64,000 nt of DNA, taken from positions 3,433,109 through 3,497,108 of the forward strand of contig SCFE01000003.1 of assembly GCA_004352715.1 (NCBI GenBank). Direction: 5' to 3'. The position numbers were made by a program, and so were the translations under genes. This DNA is from Hofstenia miamia. Taxonomy: Eukaryota > Xenacoelomorpha > Acoela. A model generated the notes under the pieces. That model was not told the origin of the DNA and did not search any database. It worked only from the letters and a program-made list of their open reading frames with translations. Position 1 is the stretch's first letter; each line of letters starts with the position of its first letter. Shown in pieces: positions 48,996 to 59,700 of the stretch.

Positions 48996-50003
48996 GGATA
49001 ATTTAGGTTAAGTTATAATCAGTGATCTTATGCATGTCGCTTACGTAGGTATATACTGAAGGTGAAGAGAAGTAGACATATAATTATTTTTGGAGTTACA
49101 CTTAACAAATAAACAATCGGAAATTCGTTAACAGTATTTGGCAAGCAACGGATTGTTTTCTTCAAAATTAAGAATAACATGAAAAAATTGTACATAATCA
49201 CGAAGGTACTCACTTTATAAGCATTTGCAAAAAATAAAATTGAAGGGACTGACTATAATGCCTAGTGACCGTAAGTGTCTTAATTTGTTGGGCTTAAGCT
49301 TATTGTTTTTAAAATGTAAGGTTGGGTTCTTAAAACTTAACTTCTTTGTTTCACGCTGTTTCTACCATTCCACAGGTCACGTAAACATGTCCTGCAAAAA
49401 TTATTTTTATACGACGCTAAAAGTGTTCAAGGTTTTCACTCAAAATTCTTTAAAAACGCGGACTACCCATTTAGAATCACTAGTTTCTGTTTTTAACGTA
49501 ATTGAGAATAATTTTACAAGTAACATCACAGGTAAAATGGTTTTATTTCGTTAAAAAATTGAGTCAATGCGCAAAAATAACTTCTAAATTACTTTGCTGT
49601 CGTTCTTACTCAAGACATCATTATTTTTCCGTCTGGATCTAATTTTTAACAACATTCAAAAATCGTTAAATTTGATTTTGAAAATCATTGTCAATTACCC
49701 TAAAAATCAGAAAAACTGTTTATTAGCCAATGGATACTCCCGTTTTTAGCAAGTTTTATTGATCCTGATTAATAGCGATTCCGCTCTACCCCTTGAAGCG
49801 AATTCCCTCTGCGAGGTTTTGGATTAAAGATTATTGGACACTAATTAAAAATTCACAGAATATTTGGATTGTGCTGTTCAAAGAAATAGCTTCACTTAAA
49901 AACCTAGATAGTTGGAAACAATGTGTTTGGGAATAAATTGCTTATCAATTTTTTAAATTTGAATTTGTTATTTTAGCGTTATAAAATAAAGTTAGACTAT
50001 AAT
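48996..50003. other. no gene recognised
   Basis: AT-rich sequence 3' of the syntaxin gene. A + strand frame of 109 codons at 49225-49554 shows no recognisable motif. Confidence 0.45.
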
Positions 50004-50009
50004 TTTATT
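50004..50009 (-). promoter_or_regulatory. candidate poly(A) signal, distal syntaxin isoform
   Basis: AATAAA on the minus strand about 700 nt beyond the stop codon of the distal terminal exon. Another AATAAA overlaps that stop codon itself (50706-50711). Which one is used cannot be told from sequence. Confidence 0.25.
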
Positions 50010-50640
50010 TATATGAATCATAACAATTTCAAACAAGAAATCCTAGCGTACAAAACTTGTATAAAACATGCAAACATTGTACATACATGTTCTCTTTGAA
50101 ATTCTAGCAATCCTATTAAATCAATTTCAAATGACAAATATTAAAATTCTGCGTATAAGTAGTATCTAAATATCTATAGTTTCATTGACAGCTATGTACA
50201 AAAATACTTTACATAAATCTCAACTAGCACGTGCAAAATTTTAAATGTACAAGAAACATTTAAAATAGAAATTGGCACTTTCTAAAAAATTGCACTATTA
50301 AAATTATACAAAATCTAAGGAGGTAAAAAGCATTACATGGATTATCCAAGTAAAAGCCAATTCTCGGTGCAGCTGGTAATGCAAGTGCATATGCTTTCAA
50401 CCACCAATACAATTCATTTTACTGCACTTCATACAGATAAACTGTAAAACTGCACGCAATGAACTTACAAAATCACAGCGAGCAAATGCATAGAAGCAGA
50501 AATAAATATAATGGAAGTTACATTATATAAATTGAGAGAAAAATGCAAAGTAACACTACTAGAACCGCACAGCAAGCCAAAATCATCAACTTTTTCTGAA
50601 GGCAGCGTAAAAATCCACGTTAGAGAATTAATTAGTAAAA

Positions 50641-50705
50641 CATGCAAAATATCCCATGCAATCATGCATTGCTACTGAAAGAAGATAGACAAATGAATGC
50701 ATGCA
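50641..50705 (-). promoter_or_regulatory. UGCAUG cluster after distal terminal exon
   Basis: Four copies of UGCAUG (minus strand; at 50641-50646, 50655-50660, 50663-50668 and 50700-50705) lie within 65 nt directly after the stop codon of syntaxin exon 10.2. UGCAUG is the binding motif of RBFOX-family splicing regulators. Function here is inference. Confidence 0.55.
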
Positions 50706-50706
50706 T

Positions 50707-50784
50707 TTATTTCAAAATAATGATTAACCATATGATGAGAATTGTTACAATAACTGCTACGATGATAAAGAGAATTATGGATTT
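50707..50784 (-). CDS. Stx1: syntaxin-1 exon 10.2 (distal alternative terminal exon)
   Basis: A 78-nt coding segment preceded by TTTTTAG. It encodes K-S then a 22-residue hydrophobic anchor ([11 protein letters not shown]...) and ends LIIILK and stop, 25 residues in all. It enters in phase 0, as exon 10.1 does, so either can follow either version of exon 9. It supplies only one basic residue before the membrane and a single lysine after it, unlike the longer luminal tail of exon 10.1. Confidence 0.85.
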   Translation of the reverse strand, partial: KSIILFIIVAVIVTILIIWLIIILK

Positions 50785-53700
50785 CTAAAAACACACATTT
50801 AATCTACAAAATAAACTTTAGTAACTGAAAGCAATACAATCTTGAAAATAAAAAAAATTATAAAAAAGGATCATACTGATTATAGATATGAATAGTTCTT
50901 AATTAATGTTGAATTATAAAAATGTACACGAATTTTGTATTACACCATTTGAAACAGTTAATTTTTTTAATTGAATGAGAGTAATCAAATAACATTTGGT
51001 AAACGCACGAATAGCTCACTAATAATAAACCATATTTGAGTCATAGATGAAATTAATGGCACCTGGGTACCTCATTACTTTTTAATGTTTGTTTATTGAA
51101 GGCATGTATTTAATCAAAGAAAGTTTTACGATCACCCGTTAAGCGTTCATCATTTATAGCAATGTATCATGGTTTGTTATGAATGATAGATAAATTAAGG
51201 AAAAGCATTACAGTATTGTTCATAGCTATATGTATAAAAATCATTGCATATTATTGCAGCAATTACCAGTACATGCATTATACACTTCATGCAAAGAAAG
51301 TGAACGTATCTAAGGAGAATATTGTTTTAGAATTCAAACAAAGAATTATATGTTTTATAAGCTTTCCCAAAAGTACAAAATGTACATGTATGCAGTAGAA
51401 ACTAGTAATAACACCCATTTATGGCAAATATAAATGATGTAAAATAGTTCATTAACCTAATTAGGCAGATAAACTTATAAGATTATTGATCCGAAAAACG
51501 GTTTGAAAGTTTTTTTCATGTCATGAGCATTTTCATATCACTTTAAAAAATGTGGAGAATTTTATTAAAAGTAATATGCCACATCATCTAATGATTACCA
51601 GATACAAAGCGTACTATAGTACGCCTTGTCAAATGCTACAGAAAGTAAAAAAGGTCTTCGTGATGACAGGCAAAGATTGAGAAAAAATTGCTTCCTGGCA
51701 ATTCAAACAGTTCGTAATGTTAACACTAAAATATTTCATAGAGCAGTTTTAAAAAAAGCGTAAGCTCGATTATTAATGCAAACTGAAAAAACAAATGCAG
51801 AAGTCTGTACAACATGCAGAAAGTAAGTATTAACTACTCAATCGAAGCAAGCATACATTTAATCGCAAATATGCAGTCTTGAAATAAGGTTAGAATAAGG
51901 TAAATAAAATTTAATTCGAAAGCGAATTATTCGAATTTATTGGGGACTTATGTACAACTTTCGGAAAATTGATTAATGGAATATATATTAAAAAATAACC
52001 AAAACAGGTTTCAAATTTCATTAAACCAAATTGGAAGAACCCACATGATTTTAATGACATCCATTAAAAAGTAACGGTGAATTCCTTGCCACATAATTCC
52101 GTATGCTTCAATCCAACCGTCCTCACCTGCTGGTGGATTGCGATTTCTGTTAAATGAACTATCTATAGAATTTAATGGAAAGTAAAACGAGCAGTGACAG
52201 CGAATTAAGATAAACCGCTTTTAAACAAAACCAATAATTAAATTGAAATAATCCATTATAATTAAAATTAAAATACAAATGTACGATTAGAACTTGCAGG
52301 CGGTAGTTTAACGGGACAACATCTAAAAGCCTAAAAACAAGGCCTGTTATATACAAGCCGCTTCAAAAAAATTAGGCTTATATTATTTGAGATTTTTTAA
52401 TTGAATCTAGAAAGTAAATAGCTTCTGAAATCTTCAGTAGACAGTGATGCATATTTTTAGGTTCTAAAGATATTCGTTAGACCCAGGGTATTGATAAGTA
52501 TGGTATTTACTAAGTATCAAGTGGAGTCAAGTACTTGTACGAATTTCCCGAATGCTTATAATCATGTATTCAGAAAAAACATGTATTTCAAGTAGTTTCA
52601 TAACATCAACATGAATAATCAGTTTGGTTACATCAAACGATAATTTCACTCTAAGTGGACTTAAGATTAGTCCTGCTTTACTAAAAAATATTTCAACGTG
52701 GCTGATGTAGTTATTAAAGACAGAAGTTGCAGAATTTCTGTATCTATTAGGCCACTGCGAAGAAAAAAACTATCTAAAACCCAACATTTCAATTAAAACG
52801 AAGTACTTTTAAGTATTTCTGAGAAATGTCAAATATATATTTTCAAGTGACAGCTATCCCAAGTACTGGGTCAATACTCTGGCTTTAACCAAACTATTTT
52901 AAACGAAACCGTGAAAATATTTGAAATCTTTTTAAAAACAATCTATAAGACCCTGAAAAATGAAATTTCAACATTAGTGCTGTCATGTTTTACTCTAAAA
53001 ATATTTTGTAAAACTTTACAATGAATAGTTTATTTTGTGCTATAACAGACTTATTTAGCAATATAATATACAGGCATTTGTTTCAAATGTTAGATAAGTT
53101 TATAGTATTGGAAACATAAGTGCACTTAGAAAACTATTTTTATTAATGTACAAAAATGGATGCAATTGACAATTGATCTAATGCCTTCTTAGTGATTTCA
53201 ACTGATTGTCTTCCCATTAGCAAATAGCTTTAGCTTAACCACTAAGCAAATTATTTCAAAATTTCCCCACACAATACTCTTAACAATTGTAGGAATTACA
53301 ATTTTAATGTTTTGTCGTTCGACGACAATAAAAACAACAATAGAATTGTGTTTAATAAACAAAGCGACTCCCACAATGTCGTGAAATTCGCAACCGACCT
53401 TCACTCACTAAACTAAGATGTATCATGCAACTACTGTGAAACATAAGTTTAAAATAATGAAAAAGCAATTTACTTTAACACTATTCAATGAAACATCACA
53501 TTTTAAAAGACGTATATAGCAATTTTCTTATTAACAGTTATGTAAAAGACCACCCATTACGCTTCGATTATGCGTGTCAGATGTCAATTAACAAAACACA
53601 ATAATCCACCAATTTCTGAAAAAAGAGTGAATTAAAAATTGATAATTCAATCAATAAAATGAAATTTGGAAGTAGTGAAAAAGCAATTCAGCAAGCACTC

Positions 53701-56700
53701 AAAATCACATGAAAGCACGATGGAACAAAGGAAAGATTCTTCCCGAAAATTTTTATAGAAACTATGAACAAATGCTATACAAACTTAAGCATTTGGTTGA
53801 TTATTGATATAAATAATGAAATCCAATCAAATTCAAAACAATTTTATCTTGATTGGCCGTGAAATAATTGCGAAACATGTCTTCGAAATCCATACTGCAA
53901 TATCGACCCATTAGCTTTGTTTAGCAACAATGCGCAGTTGTAACCCTCTGTGAGTACTCGACTCAACCGATTCCAATTCAATTTTTGGCATTAAAATCAC
54001 AATTTTGTAATTAACATTAGATTTTACCTTTCGACATGATGGGAATTTGAAACACTGCAAACTACTCAAAGATTGATAACTGTAGAAAACAATCAAATTA
54101 AATACTAACTAATATTCTAAAAAAGAACTCCACATTTATCGAGAGCCTACGTCCATGTAAAGTTTCGGAAAAATCATTTATTATTCAGTAGACTTCCCAG
54201 AAGAAGCATTGGCATCGCAAACTTCAAAAATTAAAATAACTATGGATTAAATATTTTTTAGAAACCATTGCTAAAGAAAAAAGTTGAAAAACGAATTTAA
54301 TACAAAATCCACATGCAAAAATAAATTTTACTAACAAAAAACTAAGTATTACTTTCAATAAATAGTCGTATAAAATTTAAACATGCAATCATGCAATATA
54401 AATAAAAAATAGCACCAAATAAAGTCTATAGCTATAGGCAATGACAACATGATATGTAAGTACAATTCTGTCTGAAACTTTAATGCAATTGGTGGCTAGA
54501 AGGGAAGCAATTTCTTCATTTTATCACCAAACATCATTGTTAAGTATGTACCTCCAATGGCAAGAAAAATACCCACGGCGACCACAATTATTATAATAGT
54601 AATTATTTTTTTCTAAAGCACTCTAATATAGAATATGGGTTATATGGAAGCTGTTAGTTTGTTAAATTGCAAGAACATAAACAAACTTTAAGAAAGGATT
54701 CAAGCTAGAAAGTGCATCCTAAAGTGTGATTTTATGCCTAGAATAATAGGGGATTTAAAAACAAGCTTTGCTTTGCATTTTTTAGTCATACCTTTATTCG
54801 GTATTCTGTAAATTTGAATATCCCGTTAATGAAATGGGGCAGAATATTTTCAACTGAATTATTTCATTCAGCGACTATTGAATTGTAGCGATAAAGATTT
54901 TGTGTAGTAGAGACACTTTTGTTAAAAATTAATGACAGCGCATCTTTGAAGTCGGTTTACGAATTGAGTGACGAGCGACAAAAAGTGAATTATTCGCCGC
55001 ACTATTCACTCTCACCAGAGAGCGTCAGTGGAAATATTCAAGTTCAACATAATTCCAGGAGATCAAGTGTTAGTTGTTAATTTCAGACAGAATTAGTACA
55101 AGAATTGAAAGGAAGGTTAATTAAAGCAACACAAAGACAACATAATTTATAGGTGGAAAAGGAAGAATGACTGGATCTGCAGTTTTTATGGCAACCAGAC
55201 CCAGTCATTCGTCAGACCTCTTCCACCAAATCAAACAGGTAATAATGCTATTCACCGACTATTGGCGATTGCGTGATTACAATGAATTCTCATAAAAATA
55301 ATAATATTGCATTAAACAGTTTAGTCCCTGCAATAAACAGCTGCAGTAGATTTAATTACTGAGAATGCATTGTTTTCGACAAGAACAGAATATTTCCAAA
55401 ATATAATAGTATGCCTCATAAAATGAATATTTTGAAATTAAAAATAGACATTAATTCGACCAATGCAAATCGAGTTAGCTTCCTGTCATCATTTACCAAC
55501 CGCATGCCAATAGTTAGTAAAGCGCAATTGAACAATATTGAACACCGCTAGACCTTTGGGCGATACTCACAACACTAAGTAGAAACAGGTTTGCTATTCA
55601 CAAAATGTGGCATTTCTAGAACCTATTAAAACGCAAACTATAGAAAAATTGTAAATTACGCAATTTTTTTTGCTAAAGTAATAGGTTCTTGATTCAGCAC
55701 CGGGCAAATATTCCTACTAATTGTACGAATTTACATAAACGAAGCTAAACAGTTGTTTTCTCAAGTGGCCTAAACATGAGTATTTTCCACATAAAATAGC
55801 AGCAAACACAAAGCAACAAATAAAAAATTCAGAAAGCGTTTGTAATAAAATTTGTGTAGTGACAAATTTGCATAAAATTGTACAAAAAAGAAGTACAAAA
55901 CCAACTTCGAAAATAACATTAATCATCTCTTGAATGAAATGAATATGAATACCAACAAAATTGCTAATACCCAATATAAAGGAAAGCAAGAAATTTTATA
56001 ATTAGGCCACTTGGGAGTATGCATGAATAACGTTAAAGTACTACATTGCCAAACACCGAGGGAGAGGCTAGCTTAAACATGTAGTCACTTACCCGTCTAG
56101 CGGCACTATGATACCTAACGGCTTTTTTGGTGTCTTGTGTTGCCTTCTGGACAAAGTCAACACTTTGTTCAACATTGTATTCAATTCTATCTATCATCTC
56201 ACCCTAGTATAGAACATGGTTAGTAAGGAATTGTACACTTACCCGTCTAGCAGCACTTTGGTATGCGACTGCCTTTTTAGTATCTTGTGTAGCCTTCATT
56301 ACGTAATCTACGCTTTGCTCTACATTAAATTCAATCCTATCTATCATTTCACCCTATGAAAACAACAAAGATAAATAACTGAAGTGAAATATACACTCAT
56401 TGATGCTAAGAAAAGCATAAAACTCGGTATGGACAACAGCTGTACAAAGATGCGACATGAGGCTATGTTCACTGCTTCTGTGTATATTTGGTGGTTGACA
56501 GTACATCTGTGTGTTACGATTGTACATTCTAAACAAACACCGCAAGCATCTGGGCTTGCTAACCAATGATCAACACAGTTATAAATACTGTATAAGGTAT
56601 TGTAATGGAAGATTAGAAGCGATACAAAAAGTGTCTTGAGAACGTTGGATAACAAGTTAATCACCACCGAGAGTACACAGAGAATATTCACATCGCACCT

Positions 56701-59700
56701 TTATAGAGCAGAAGTCCACAGGAAAAGGGCAGTCTGCAACCTACAATTCAACATAAACAAAGCAAAATGACTTTTATTAACATCAATGAGAAGGCAATCA
56801 GCATAACAACAGTATACAAAATATTTTAAATATATTATAGGAAATATAATCAGTGCAAAATAATCATTTAAATTTCAAATGAAATCGTATATTATTGAAT
56901 TAATGGCAATTAACTATTATTAAATGGTACTATATCAAATAAGAACTGCAACTACAATTGTTTAAGTAGTTTAAGAAGAGTACGGACAAAAGACAATACC
57001 TTTGGGGAAAACTAACAGCACCTGGGAAGTTTATTTATCGAAGAAATATTTAACAATGAAGAAATCACTACCTTAAAATTTTAGAATGGTAATGAAATAA
57101 ATAGTCTTTTAACCTTACTCTAGTTTGCAAGAAAAATGAGATACGGACCTGACTTTCAACAAGCATGGCCATATCCATGAACATATCATGGAGCTCCTTG
57201 ATTGAATTTTCTAATTTAACAATTTCTTGATGACGTTGTTGAACATCATCAAGAGCTTGTTGCGCTTGCTGATTATCCATTGTGATCTAAAATATCAGAG
57301 ATTAATCATCACAATTGTGAAGCAACTATTTATTGTCGAGTAAGAAAGTTTGCCAACATTATTTCAATAAAGATAACATGTTTGTGCTCATAATTGAGAT
57401 TCAAGGAAACATCAAAAACAGTGGAGGATTCAGCATTATTTTTAGAGAGGGCCAAAGCAATAGAGAATCCAGAGAATTTTTGTCGTTAATGACTGATTTA
57501 AAATGGTAGGGGCTAAGGCTCAACCATTCCCAAAAATCATTTAAGGATTGATATTTTTCATAAACTTGCTTACGGATACAAATTAAATGAACAGTGCATA
57601 TTGACACATACATTTTTATTCATAAATGTTATAGCGAGGCCATTTAAGGGATTTTCCAAAATTGTGCCTTATAATAAGGTCTTTAACAACTTTATCGAAA
57701 ATAAATCTTTCAATAATACACATGTAGTAACAGGTATAGTCAGTGTAATTAACATCAGCTCATGAATGTGTTGAAATCTTCCGGGAAACTTAGCGAGCCA
57801 CAGTAGGTTATCATTGACAACAGAAGATAGGTAGTTCTCGTATATTTGTAGTAGATGGTATAGTTTCTTCTCGTTATATTTCAGCAAATCATATTATGCA
57901 TATAAATGGTAGTGAAGCATTTCTACTGACAAAATTTTAGTAGTTCAAACACATTGAAGGCGGATATGCTCACTGAAGAAAATCGCTGAGAAGCCTGTAA
58001 AAATAGAATTTAAGTACGCATACTATATAGTGCAACAGGAATATTTTCCCACACTTGATGTCATGAAAAAACAGCTCAAAATTGCCCTGAGCATCAATAA
58101 GAGCCAAGCTAAGATCATGTAGGGAGAGAGGGGTGTTAGTATTATAGAGGAGGATGGCGACAGAGATGACTAGGGGTATTTAAAATTGGCCAAAATTTGA
58201 AAATGAAAATAACTTACTATTACGCAACAGTGCACGAAAATTAACGAGAATGCAATAAAATTTATAAGAAATATGTAGAAAAATATAAATGTCATTTTAT
58301 TATAAGACTTCGTGCTCCGAGCTCGGGCCTATATTTTTCTATTTATATATTTCTGGCGTCCGGGCCCCTCTGTATTTGCCACTGACTTCAGTAGGAAAGA
58401 AAAAGAAAAATTTAACTATTTGGTAATTTATTATTAGGAACACATTTAATAAAAAATGTACAAATTGCAATAACTAACTGAGCTAAGTATGCTGTTAAGA
58501 AGAAAGCTAAAAACTGTTTTTTGTTCAAATATGGTATTAAGTTGTACTCGCAAGTATTACATTTCTAAAATATTCACACTCGAACTATGCTGATATCACA
58601 GTTGATCCCAACATTAAAAGTTTGCTTTTATGGGGTCATTTTCATACAGAAGTTGCTAATATTTCCTGACAATTAAGAAATTTGTGTGATGCAATAATAC
58701 AAATCACTTTTTTCTACACACATTGGGACAAGCTACATGGTTTTTAGATTAGCGTCAATCTTGACCCCAAAACACTATTAATGAATTTTGTATTAAATTT
58801 ATATGTAACATATTGTATTGTACATATATTACAACGTATGTTTTTTTGGAAATAATTTTCCTCTAGAATACAATATTTCAATAGGCTTGTTTTGCTTTAT
58901 AATTACATATTGAATAAAGTTAAACCCCTTAGAAGAATTGCTGGCTATTCATAGAGATAATTTTTCAGATTCTGATTTTGATGATCAAGGATAGCATCAG
59001 AATTAAAGATGTTCTTACAGGAGACACTGAATTGGACGTAAATATTCATGCAATACATGAATATTTACACATTGGCTGAATGCGTTTATATAGGCTGAAA
59101 GTGATGCAGACATGCTCTATTCCAAATGTCTTGCAATGCTATCTTAAAGTAATCCGCTTCGAAGAATTGGTGGCAATCTTTTCAGAAGTCTTCTGACTGT
59201 TCACAGTGATTATGTTTGTAACCCAAGTGAATCCCAAAAATCAGAAACACCTGAGTCTTACAATGCTAACAAGTTCGATGTTAACATTTTTGATAAGCTC
59301 ATTGATAAGCATTGAAAAGCGTAGAGATACACAGTTGCAATCACATGCTAGCTGTTAAGGCGCATTTGTGCTGTTCAAGAAAAGAAACACTTGAAAAGCG
59401 ATAAGAAAAAACGTTCTAGAAAAACTCTCAATTGAGATAGTAACCCCACATATGAGGTCATAATTACATCAAAATCAAGCACAACATGTATACCTTATTA
59501 CAGCTGCAAACTCATTGGAAGTTCTCCAGAGAAGCGTATTCAGAACACACCGGCACTACACGTTTCAGGAAGGTGTATTTTATGCAATAGTTCACATTAA
59601 AAAAAGTGTCAGCAATTTTTTATGAATGTGGTAATTTTTTGAATGCAAGGGGCACACAGTAACTGCTGTTCATTGTAAGTTATGCTGCAAATAGAATTTT

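Larger units (their letters stand above)
50785..54495 (-). other. syntaxin intron/3' UTR region between terminal exons
   Basis: 3.7 kb of AT-rich non-coding sequence separating the two terminal exons. It includes the 3' UTR of the proximal isoform and at least four isolated UGCAUG motifs (minus strand at 51272, 51288, 51813 and 53424). No other gene is seen. Confidence 0.7.

Noticed and set aside
56344-56691. 115-codon minus-strand frame near syntaxin exon 9
   Set aside because: It is an intronic shadow in another frame that ends at exon 9.1, with no motif of its own.
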